Positions 44,490 to 54,200 of a DNA stretch of 64,000 nt are shown piece by piece. The notes below the pieces were generated by a model that did not search any database, was not told the DNA's origin, and was given only the letters and a program-made list of their open reading frames with translations. Positions within the stretch are counted from its first letter, which is position 1, and every line of letters starts with the position of its first letter. This DNA comes from Clytia hemisphaerica. Taxonomy: Eukaryota > Cnidaria > Hydrozoa > Leptothecata > Clytiidae. The position numbers and the translations under genes are program-made. The stretch lies in assembly GCA_902728285.1 (NCBI GenBank), contig CACVBU010000572.1, positions 668,892 to 732,891 on the forward strand, given 5' to 3'.

Positions 44490-44527
44490 GATTTCACTAT
44501 TTAGAATCGAATACAAACGTAAAAAAG

Positions 44528-44830
44528 AATGAAGATGAGAAACGAAAAGACCAAAAAGAAGAAGAAGAAGAAATTCAAACTTATGGAGAACCGAACAAAG
44601 TTGAAGAAGGTGTTGAAGAACATTCTAATCAACAACAACAACAACAGCAACAGACTCAACATGATGTTTATGACGCTGAAGATGATCATGAACCTGTCTA
44701 TCAACCAGAAGATCCTGGAGAACTTGGCAATGATGTTGGTAATATTGGAGTAAATGGAATTGGTGATGGTGGTGATACTACTGTTGTGAATGATGATGAT
44801 GTTGAAATTGAAGTCCATGATGAGTTGTAA
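44528..44830 (+). CDS. Terminal exon of a paralogue of the 22-kb secreted acidic protein (partial)
   Basis: 100 codons from AAT at 44528 to TAA at 44828. Glu/Lys-rich start, EEEEIQTYG, a run of eight Gln, then DDHEPVYQPEDPGE, a Gly/Asn/Asp-rich linker (GNIGVNGIGDGGD) and an acidic end EIEVHDEL. The DDHEPVYQPEDPGE peptide is identical to that in exon 2 of the 22107 gene. A matching signal-peptide exon is not visible upstream. The 44251-44489 MITE sits directly before it, so the first exon may be displaced or lost. The acceptor (AAAAAAG at 44527) is weak. Confidence 0.5.
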   Translation, partial: NEDEKRKDQKEEEEEIQTYGEPNKVEEGVEEHSNQQQQQQQQTQHDVYDAEDDHEPVYQPEDPGELGNDVGNIGVNGIGDGGDTTVVNDDDVEIEVHDEL

Positions 44831-44864
44831 AAAGATGAAGGTATATTTTGGTTTGCTGGTTATG

Positions 44865-45011
44865 CACCTTTTCGACCGTAGCCGCCAATTGCCGCGCGGG
44901 CATTCTTTTGTCCATTTTACCACCATCCAATCCTTTTTTACACTTTTTTCTATTGTCATTAGGTACAAAAAAATGCCCGCGCGGCAATTGGCGACTAGGG
45001 TCGAAAAGGTG
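44865..45011. mobile_element. 147-bp GC-tipped MITE, TIR about 40 bp
   Basis: CACCTTTTCGACC...GCCAATTGCCGCGCGGGCAT at the left pairs with ATGCCCGCGCGGCAATTGGC...GGTCGAAAAGGTG at the right. It begins 35 bp after the stop of the 44.5-kb exon. Confidence 0.7.
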
Positions 45012-47552
45012 TATTGCGTTTAGTGATCATTGATAAAATAAAAACACTTCTTGTGGTGGTGAGAAAATTGATTAATGTTTGGGATATTTCAATGCTTGGT
45101 TTTACTTTTCGTATCTATATAGCGTTAGAAACTAAGATTATACTTAAGTCAGACCCTGATTAGGATTCTTGTAACTGCAAGCATTTAACTGCCTTCTTTT
45201 CGTCCGAATTAATCAACACACGCATTATTAAAGTTAGTTGGATTAAGAAAAGAGAAATGAAGATTTATTTTTTCTACTGGACCAATAATCAAATAAATTT
45301 TATTTTACGGAAACTATGAATTTCGCTGATTTCAATTGTATTTTCATTTTTTATCTTATCAAAAGCTAGAGCCCTTCAAAGTGGGCTAATTTTGCTCGAT
45401 TTTTGGGCCATTTTAGCTTTTACTTTGAAGGATTGTATCTTTCGGTCCTAGAAAGAAATGAAAATTATGAATACATAATTGAAATCAGCTAAGTTCAAAG
45501 TCTCATAAGTTTTAGAAGATTAATTTCGAACTGCTAATTCGTCCACTCAGAGTTATCTTTCCAACGAGGCATAAATTTTAATTATTTTAAACTGCCAAAT
45601 GTTTCGGAACAGACTTTAATAACAACTTGATTATTTTATTTTTATACGTATTTTTTAGGTAGATTTTGGTAATGATTTTTATATAGCCATTTTTCGGTTT
45701 TTTTATTTTCGATGCACTTTTATATGATATAATTGTTTTAAACGTTTATTTTAAGGGTTACTATTTATTTTTACGGACAAATTTATTTATTGCACTATCT
45801 AAGGTTTATTTAACCTTTAAGCTATATTTTTAGAATTGCACTCTTCTCTTAGTCACACTATTACACTACATATTAGTTCTTAGATATTTCTCAATACTTT
45901 TTTTTGAAAAAAGTGCCAGAAATGGCAGAATCAAGAAATTTATTTGTCAAATTTGGAAATTCATTCAACCGAAAGGTTTGGAGTGATATATACACTATGC
46001 TGTAGCCTTATTTCAAGTTCAATTTTGACTGTATCTTTGATTGACTAGCCAAAGTCTGACTAACTGACCACAGATTTATAAAGCCCGAAGGGCTAGATGT
46101 CGTGCTTCAAAAAAATGAATATCGGAAAAAATATTGTTGCTATTGTTTTCGAAAACCCATGAAGTTTCTGTTTGGTCAAGCGCTGAAATTATATTGTAAT
46201 GTAATATGATTTCCTACCCAACCACTGCACACTTTTCAGCAAAAGTTCGGACTTTATAAATCTATGTGACTGACACATATGATGACAACTCTACAATGAC
46301 AAAAGACGAAACTTTGTTTTCTTTATAATGACGAAATATTTCCGATTGAGGTTGTTATGATTATTACCCCGGGTTTCACCTTTTAGCAATACCAAAAACT
46401 ATAATATGTCGGGTTCGTCGGAGTGATAAGGTTTCCTATAAAAGACCCTCAAAAATCTCTCAAAACTGTCAAAAAGTATGATCAAGCTCCCTCCAAGGGT
46501 TTCAGAGTATAAAAATTAAAAAAAAAGCTTCTCAGAGGTTTGCTGATTTGACTCGGTTGTAATAGTTCTGGAAAAAAATTCTTTAACGGATCGAAGGAGC
46601 CCATCTTTCGGTTCACTTCTACCATTATCAATATGATATAGACCCTGAGCAATGACATTTAGACAAAAAGGGTGGAAGGCGGACGCCCATTCGCCAGGCC
46701 TTGGCGCTGAGTTGGTTATTAGCTAAATTACAGTTAAACTACAATTTAACGGGTTAAATAGACATATGCAAGGGTCGAAAAACTTGATCTGCGAACCTGA
46801 GCTTTGACATACTTACCCGACTTGCGTTGTACCTCCGCTATGGGGATCAGGGGTAATTACAAATAGAAAAGTCGAGCTAGATTTCCATATTTGTCTATTA
46901 AATGAGTAAGATGGCAGAATTAACCGATACCTGTTACTCAATCCGCTGGAACTATGAATATAAATATCCCTCTTACAATTACAAGCAACTTTAAATTCAT
47001 CCACTTTTAGACATCACCGTTCCTTTTGAGGGGGTTTATCTAACAAATCCTGCATTACTAAAAATAGACAAAAAGAACGTCAAATTTCATAAAGAACGAC
47101 AAATTTTGTCGTTCACAATCTCGACCGAAAGTGACTGTACCACCTCTACGGATTCATTCTTCTCTGTTTATCACGGGGATTAACTACATGTGGTTTAAAA
47201 GAACGACAAATTACGCATGCGTGTTATTACTGCAGGAATTGTCAGTCGAACTGAAATTTACCACTGCTCAGTGTTCAGTGTTGAACTTACGCCGATAAGA
47301 ATTGTAAATTACACCTTTTTCTAAAAGTTACACAAATTGAAGTTAGCTTTGTGATTCTTAAAAGTTTTCAATTTTGAGCCTCAAAACAAGTCAAAATATT
47401 ATTAAAAGTTATTGATAGAAATAATGTTTCCCTTCAAGTATCGTCTAAAATGTGCAAAAAGTGGGAGGAAGCAAAAAGTCAGGGTGCTTAGCCCCCCCCC
47501 CCCCAATAATTTTTTAAGAGTGATTTTTTCATAAAATGGAGTATTTTACCTT
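45012..47552. other. Gene-poor AT-rich stretch
   Basis: No supported exon. 45600-45625 resembles an outer end of the 2.3-kb palindrome. AAAGAACGAC motifs at 47075-47220 recur near 55200-55300, suggesting a dispersed repeat. Confidence 0.4.
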
Positions 47553-47955
47553 TAAAGGGACATAAAAGTAGTAAAATGTAAACATTGCGCGAATCACGTG
47601 TCATTAAAGAGAACAATTAAAATCACGTGTCCAAAACCGTCGGGAAACCGTCCAAAACAAACTTGTAAAACAATAGACGATATCGGCTTTCCGAATTCTC
47701 CCCGAATGATTACCCATGATGCATTGCGCAAAAAAATTCACGGACAATATTGACTTACTGAATTTTTTTCCGCAATGCATCATGGTTAATCATTCGGGGA
47801 GAATTTCGTTAAGCCGATATCGTCTATTGAAACAACCAAAATCATCCATATTGGTTTTGACTTTTTATTTTGACATGTGACATTTGTTTTGATTTTGTAT
47901 CCCGCTGCATACGGTTTGTTTACAAATTTCGTCACTACTTTTATGTCCCGTTAAA
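47553..47955. repeat. Nested palindrome of about 403 bp
   Basis: Outer arms TAAAGGGACATAAAAGTAGT (47553-47572) and ACTACTTTTATGTCCCGTTA (about 47934-47953). Inner hairpin 47671-47829 pairs CAATAGACGATATCGGCTT and TTCTCCCCGAATGATTA with their complements. Likely a MITE. Confidence 0.65.
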
Positions 47956-48572
47956 TTTTGCCTTTACTTGAATTATTTTAGTTTTTTGAGTCTGTTTTTG
48001 ACCAATTTAGAGCTCTATCAAAATTCCCCCCTTCGGGCCAAACCATGGTGTCACTGAACTTATGCCCCCCCCCCTAATCTCAAAATCCTTCCTACGGTAC
48101 TGAATATCCATATTCATACTTTTGTAAAAAAATTAGGATTTTTCACTTGACGGCAGGGTCCGAATTTCGTCTGAAAGGGGGAATTTTTTTTGTCCGTATC
48201 TTGTCAGATTTTGGCCTGTCGGACAGGGTCCAATTTACGCTATTTTTATAGTAGCGGCTTGTCCCCGTCGGCCAAATTTTCTATAATCAGTCTAGCCTCA
48301 CTTTTCACCGTTGCTATATCAAAATGAAACACGTTCATCTTATTCTCCCTTTTATTTTACTAGCAAAAAAATAACATCAAGTAGAAACTAATATTCGAAA
48401 AAAAACAACAAATGAAACGGTTGCCATTATGGAACATTTCCCCGTCACTCTGCTATCGTAAATTGGTTACCATTGGTTACCAGAAGAGAAAATTGGCACC
48501 GAACAGGTTTTTATAAAGCTCATTTTTTTGAAATTACTATTTCAGATAAATTTAAAATTGCTATTTCAGATA
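47956..48572. other. Spacer, nothing gene-like
   Basis: A TTTTTGAAAT-ACTATTTCAGAT direct repeat begins at about 48526 and recurs after the neighbouring element. Confidence 0.35.
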
Positions 48573-49934
48573 TTCTCAACTTCAGTTGAGCTATAATCTG
48601 AGAATGTCTGTATGTCTGTCTGTCTGTCTGTATGTATGTCTGTATGTATGTCCGTCCGAAAACTTTAGGGCAGGCTGGACACTTCAAAAAAGGTCGGATT
48701 TGGCTGAAATTTGGCACACTTGTTCCTTGGGTGAATATCTGGGGGTATTTTTTTTCATTTTTTGAAATTTTTGATTTTTGGGCCTGGGGACGAGTTTTTC
48801 GCCAAAACGAGGCTAAAACTTTGGGGCAGCCTGGACACTTCAAAAAAGGTCGGATTTGGCTGAAATTTGGCACACTTGTTCCTTGGGTGAATATCTGGGG
48901 GTGTTTTTTTCATTTTTTGAAAATTTTGATTTTTGGGGCCTGGGGACGAGTTTTTCGCCAAAACGAGGCTAAAACTTTGGGGCAGCCTGGACACTTCAAA
49001 AAAGGTCGGATTTGACTGAAATTTGGCGAACTTGTTCCTTGGGTGAATATCTGGGGTGTTTTTTTTCATTTTTTGAAAATTTTGATTTTTGGGCCTGGGG
49101 ACGAGTTTTTCGCCAAAACGAGGCTAAAACTTTGGGGCAGCCTGGACACTTCAAAAAAGGTCAGATTTGACTGAATTTGGCACACTTGTTCCTTGGGTGA
49201 ATATCTGGGGGTGTTTTTTTCAATTTTTGAAAATTTTGATTTTTGGGGCCTGGGGACGAGTTTTATACCAAAACGAGGCTGGCAGCCTGGACACTTCAAA
49301 AAAGGTCGGATATGGCTGAAATTTGGCACACTTGTTCCTTGGGTGAATATCTGGGAGCGTTTTTTTCAATTTTTGAAAATTTTGATTTTTGGGGCCTGGG
49401 GACGAGTTTTTCACCAAAACGAGGCTGGCAGCCTGGACACTTCAAAAAAGGTCGGATTTGGCTGGAATTTGGCACACTTGTTCCTTGGGTGAATATCTGG
49501 GAGTGTTTTTTTCATTTTTTGAAAATTTTGATTTTTGGGGCCTGGGGACGAGTTTTTCACCAAAACGAGGCTGGCAGCTTGGAGACTTTAAAAACGGTCC
49601 GATTTGGCTGAAATCTGGCACACTTGTTCCTTGGGTGAATATCTGGGGGTGTTTTCATTTTTTGAAAATTTTGATTTTTGATTTTTGGGGCCTAAGTTAT
49701 TTATTTTGAAAGGCTCTTAGGACGAGGACACTATTCTAACGCACATAAAAAAATGAAAAAAATTAAGATAAAAACACCCCCAGGTATTCACGCAAGGAAC
49801 AAGCGTACCAAATTTCAGCCAAAACGGACAAAGTATATTTGCTACCTAATACTAAATATTTGAAATGTTACAATTGGGCCTTCTAATAACGGGAAAATCT
49901 GAAGTTGAGCCCAGTGCGGTGCGCACGTTCGACT
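48573..49934 (+). mobile_element. Helentron/pearl (HINE)-like element with ~7-unit tandem core
   Basis: Begins TTCTCAACTTCAGTTGAGCT, followed by a GTCT/GTAT microsatellite (48605-48655). Then about seven units of 140-160 bp start at GGCAGCCTGGACACTTC (48665, 48823, 48979, 49137 and three more). The 3' end has CTGAAGTTGAG (49899-49909), the exact inverse of CTCAACTTCAG (48575-48585), a GTGCG-GTG-CGCAC hairpin (49914-49926) and GTTCGACTA. Subterminal inverted repeats, tandem core, microsatellite and 3' hairpin are the marks of pearl/HINE elements. ORFs across the core are repeat artefacts. Confidence 0.7.
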
Positions 49935-50092
49935 ATTTTTGAAATAACTATTTCAGATGAATGCGAGTCTAAACAATAGATTTACAATTTGCTGCCATTG
50001 TTTTCGATAACCTGCGGTGTCACGTGCACTATTTTTTTCATGTGCTTTTAATATTGTCCACTCACTTTAGTGGAGTTAATCAGGAATGAGTA

Positions 50093-50342
50093 CACGTTTT
50101 GTTCATAAAGAACATCCAAGGTTTTTGAAGCCTTTGGATATTTTTAACTTTTTGAGTTTTAAGCCTAAAAATGTTCTTAGTATGTTCTTATCTTCGCCAT
50201 TTGTTGAGTATTATTCTGTATTTTCCTAAGGAATAGGGCCTTTTGGAGTCCACAAAGCCTTAAAATGTTCTTAACTTGTTCTTAATATTTTGGCCATCGA
50301 AGCCTCATGTTCTTTTATAGTTTGTTCTTATAAAAAAACTTG
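50093..50342. mobile_element. 250-bp MITE, TATAAGAAC family
   Basis: Left TA-CACGTTTTGTTCATAAAGAA, right GTTCTTATAAAAAAACTTG-TA. The interior is the reverse complement of 13290-13514. Confidence 0.6.
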
Positions 50343-52073
50343 TAAGGTATCTAGTAGTTAGAAATCTTCGCCTTGAAGAAAGTATATCAAGAAAAAAACT
50401 TTGCCCGCTTTTTGGAGACTGTCAGGACTTTTAGAATCTCCTGGAGAAACTAAAAGATTGGTTCCATTTTAATTTGATTATTTGCTTTTTTAGGGGATTT
50501 GCAAGGTGAATCATAAGACAGTGATCTGCTTTAGGTAAGAATGAACTATCTTATTTCTTACTTGATTTATTTTTGTCTTTCTATTCAACCTCGGTGACTC
50601 TTCAAGTCAGTTCAAGGTTCGACGATAGACCTTTTCATAAATTACGTCACAAACATCACTTGCTTCGTATTCAAACATGGTGATCATACCATTGAGACAT
50701 TAAATTATTTTATTTATGAATAGGAAGTAGTTTTAATAAAATCCGCTGGGAGTTAATCACCATGGCACTAATTTCAAAACTAGGCAAGTGATCTTCGTAA
50801 CGTAATTTATGAAAAGGTCTATTGTCTTGATGTTTTACATTCACGATCTCGGTACACTTTTTCGATTGCGATCGCGGGATGTGACTGACTGTATTACCAA
50901 CCTACACCCATGATTTCGAAGACATAATAATTCTGTATTATTTAGATAAAGATAATCGAATGATTGTTAGCGATTTCGACTGTTCCTTTTTCAAATCGAG
51001 ATTCCCTCTCCATCCCCTCTTGAAATTTCAACGAAAGGTTGGCGTTATGGCCTGAATTTAAAATCATATCCCAGAATTTCTCGTGAATTTCAAAATGCAA
51101 TGAAAGCAAAAGTGTATTCAAAGTTATAGTACTGTAAAAACCACAGCTTACAATCATGGACAAAAGGTTTGTAGATTTCTGCAATATTTGCAAAATACTT
51201 CAAAGTCTTTCAAAGTCACCCACTGCAGTCTAACCACAAGGGCTTGATTAACTGGCTTACACCAGTATCAAAACGCTGATTTTTTGCTTGTTGTTCCCTC
51301 AAAAGCAATTCAAAAGCAATGCAACGACTTTAAAAGTGTTTTTTCTTAACTTCCCTTCCCTTTCAGACACATTGAAGAGTCATTTTGCTTTATTTCTCAT
51401 CATTTTTCGCTGAAATTTCATTTGTCTACAACCTTTTGTCCATGATTGTAGCTTTCTCTGAACTTTAGGAGACGGACTGTAAGAATTGTATGTCTCAATT
51501 ACATAAATATCCAAAGAGTAGAAGATGAAGAGCACATATCCCCATGTAGATTATGTAATTTTCTGTTTCAAGTTATTGAAAAAATGAAATTGAAGAAGTG
51601 AAATTTCAGAAATTTTGTAAAAATTTGTTCAGATTTTCGGAGCAGTGGAATCAGGGAAACCGTGGAAAGTTTTTTTTTTACTTGACCTCTACCAAACCAT
51701 TTTAAACAGATAAAAATGACTGGATAAATATTACAGGCTGACATATATGCTCATGTTATGTTTAGGAATTCTGCAAATCTGAGCCTTCATATGCTTATAA
51801 GCGTTATGCTTATAAAAAAAACATGTATAAGGTGTAATTGAGGTACTTTAGGCGTTATACCCAATTTTTACTACCTTAACCCCTAAATTGCTTGAATTTG
51901 AGTAATTTGAGGCTCAGCATTTGTCTTAAATTGTTCTTATTTTTTGGCGATTTTGAGCCTATTTGTTCTTATAAAATTGTTCTTATATAAAAAAAGTGTA
52001 GTCATTAATTAAGTTCAAGTTCTCTTGAGTATCCCACAATCAGCAAAATCAAATATTTCCTTCCAGTCTTGGT
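50343..52073. other. Gene-poor stretch with one MITE
   Basis: Two short open exon-like pieces with AG/GT or AG context (50493-50534 and 51469-51528, Cys-containing) were seen, but the second overlaps the end of the 51151-51448 MITE neighbourhood and I do not support a gene. Confidence 0.3.
51151..51448. mobile_element. 298-bp MITE, TA target site, TIR CAATCATGGACAAAAGG
   Basis: CAATCATGGACAAAAGG at 51151 and CCTTTTGTCCATGATTG ending at 51448, both flanked by TA. Tc/mariner-like. Confidence 0.6.
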
Positions 52074-52095
52074 AACGGTGGCTAAAGTAACCACA

Positions 52096-52735
52096 CTATA
52101 AATCATCATAAGATCGAATATCTTTCAGAATCTCAAATCCATCCACACCAGGGACTGTTTGTTCCAAAGTCCTTTATTTTCCCTGTATCAACTAAATACT
52201 TGGGGGTTTGACTCTCTGTCAAGATACCATATTTCGTGCCAAATTCCTCATAAGCTAACTTTTGGTTTGCCTGACTTATTCCCATACGTCTATAATCCGG
52301 ATGAACAATAGTACTTTCGAAATAAATGAATTTCTCAAGTTGGTAACGATCAAAAAGTTCGTCAACTCCTTTACAAACTTCATAACGATGTTGGGAATAT
52401 TTTCGTACGCTTTCTTTAAAGTTTTTGTTGTGAGCGCCTTCTTTACTAGAACCAATAAAGTCTTTTTGCCAAGAAGGTTTATCTACAAAATAACTTAAGT
52501 GTAAACCAACCATATCCCCTGATTGGTTCAAAGCCACTTTAGATGTTTGTTCATACCGAGGATCCATGATTGATTGTGGATCGAGAATATCCTCAAAGTC
52601 AGCGTATTTAGGCGCGTCTTCATCTTTGATACCCATTCTTTGATAGTAGGTTGGTAGCAAATAATTATCGATCAGTTTTCGTGCTTGTTTTGCATGCTTT
52701 TGAATGTTATAAGATGCAAACCTGAAACCTGCCAT
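52096..52735 (-). pseudogene. GNAT-like acetyltransferase, group D, probably frameshifted near the C-terminus
   Basis: Open for about 200 residues from MAGFRFASYNIQKHAKQ (upstream in-frame Met at 52804). Contains GDMVGLHLSYFV, SVRKYSQHRYEVCKGV and FESTIVHPDYRRMGISQANQ. The frame ends early at TGA 52133-52135. In the next frame the expected tail region reads DGFEILKDIRSYDDL and then stops at 52096-52098, where paralogues have SYDGYxCPxFF. A one-base change near 52150-52160 plus a stop would explain this. In the acetyl-CoA loop the first Gly is Arg (YRRMG). It has no PTS1. A sequencing or assembly error cannot be excluded, and a shortened protein could still be made. Confidence 0.6.
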
Positions 52736-52804
52736 CTTAAAGTCGTTTTTTTTTTGTTTCTTAATATCTAAAATAAAGTTGATAAAGAATTTAAAGGTTT
52801 TCAC

Positions 52805-53453
52805 GATTGAATATTCCGATGTACTATTGCTTAGAAAGAATCTTTTTTGACGCCTGAAAATTGGTCTTCAGGGACTGATATCTTGGAAAAAGCAAAATTT
52901 CTTTCACAAAAGCTTAGTTTTTTGAATAGCCCAAGTTATTTTGTGACCTCCAAGCAACCAGAAAGAAACTGTAGCCTCCATTAGCTTAAGTTCTTAGACC
53001 CTACTCCATCAGGGTTTGGGGTATCACAAAAGAGACTCATACCCAACTAGCAAACATTCCAAACTAGAAATTTTAATGATTCAATGATTGTACAACGTCT
53101 GGTTACAACTGCCAACTGAGAGAACAGAGAAAATAATTAATTTGATTTAGTACAAGGTAATGTTTGCTAAAAAAATAATATATCTAAGATTAAATTATTT
53201 AATTCATGATATTCATGACGTAATCATTCATACGGAAGCACCCGAGATAACCCGGAGCTAGTGGCAAAATAACAAAAGACTAGTGGCAAATTTTGCCACT
53301 AGTTCCGAGTTATTTTGTGTGCTTCCGTATAAAAGATTACATCATGAATATCATGAATTGTTTAATTCATTCAATGAATAATTTAAGGATTGAGAATTCT
53401 ATCGTACAATGAAAAGAAATTTATCAATATGTGTATAATATCCTAATTGACAG
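52805..53453. other. Spacer between GNAT loci, with palindrome
   Basis: Contains the 53201-53359 hairpin. Nothing else recognised. Confidence 0.35.
53201..53359. repeat. 159-bp palindrome (MITE-like)
   Basis: AATTCATGATATTCATGACG...ACGGAAGCAC at the left pairs with GTGCTTCCGT...TCATGAATATCATGAATT at the right. The centre is CTAGTGGCAAATTTTGCCAC plus TAG. Confidence 0.65.
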
Positions 53454-54134
53454 TTAATTTACTTTTGGAGGCCTAAACCATACTGGTACCATGACCTTAT
53501 CATGAGTAACAATCTCTTTCACTGTGAGAAAACCATTTTCACGCCAAGCATTGAAAGCTGGATTCACTTTCCCAGCATTGATTCGGTCCATAGGCACCAT
53601 ACCTTCACCTAATATCCCATACTGCTCACCAAAGTCCCCTAAAACTGTTCTTTGCAACCACTGTGCTATCCTTAGACCGCGATATTCAGGCAATGTAACT
53701 CCATCTTCAAGGTAAAGTATGGTCTGTAAATTATACTTATCATAAGTTAGATCAATAACATCATGATATAGATCGTATTGTTGCTGACAATATTTTCGAA
53801 TGTGTTTACTGTAATTTGTATTTTGTGTAATGGATTTGTTAGGCTCTACAAAATATTTCAACCATTCTTCTTTGCTTATAAAATAATTTAATGAGCATGC
53901 AACCACTTTATCTGATTTGTCCAAAGCTACATACGAAGCCTTTTCAAATATTTCTCTCTTCAAATGTCCAGGATCCAAGATGGCTTCAACTTCAATTAAA
54001 TCTTTCTTTTGTTGTTCACGAGTGATACCTAACCTTTTCATGTACGTTGGTAACAAATGCTTTGCCAGAAGTTCAATAACTTGTTCAGAATGTTTTTCGA
54101 TTATATACTTTGATTTTCGTAAGCCTTGAACCAT
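53454..54134 (-). CDS. GNAT-like N-acetyltransferase, group A copy 2, without PTS1
   Basis: Intronless. Start chosen at MVQGLRKSKYIIEKHSEQ (54134) because it matches the 14007 copy; an in-frame ATG at 54200 would add 22 residues. 226 residues. Residues 1-54 differ at two positions from the 14007 product and about 70-156 are identical, yet the last third differs at many positions (IAQWLQRTVLGDFGEQ versus ISEWIQKSVYDEFGEK). The acetyl-CoA loop is YRGLRI as in copy 1, lacking the second Gly. It ends RPPKVN, with no peroxisomal tail. Predicted acetyl-CoA-binding fold; activity and substrate unknown. Confidence 0.75.
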   Translation of the reverse strand: MVQGLRKSKYIIEKHSEQVIELLAKHLLPTYMKRLGITREQQKKDLIEVEAILDPGHLKREIFEKASYVALDKSDKVVACSLNYFISKEEWLKYFVEPNKSITQNTNYSKHIRKYCQQQYDLYHDVIDLTYDKYNLQTILYLEDGVTLPEYRGLRIAQWLQRTVLGDFGEQYGILGEGMVPMDRINAGKVNPAFNAWRENGFLTVKEIVTHDKVMVPVWFRPPKVN

Positions 54135-54200
54135 ATTGTATGATGCAGCTACGCTGCGATTATTGTTTATCTTATTATGTAATGTGGACGATATGAACAT

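Noticed and set aside
44529..44753. Lys/Asn-rich ORF starting MKMRNEKTKKKKKK
   Set aside because: It overlaps the acidic-protein exon in another frame; the acidic frame has a conserved paralogous motif.
48520..49709. ORFs with [12 protein letters not shown] and GHFKKGRIWLKFGTL motifs
   Set aside because: They translate the tandem core of the pearl-like element on opposite strands; repeated peptides reflect repeated DNA.
50493..51528. Two Cys-containing exon-like pieces
   Set aside because: Very short, uncertain splice sites and separated by a MITE; likely chance.
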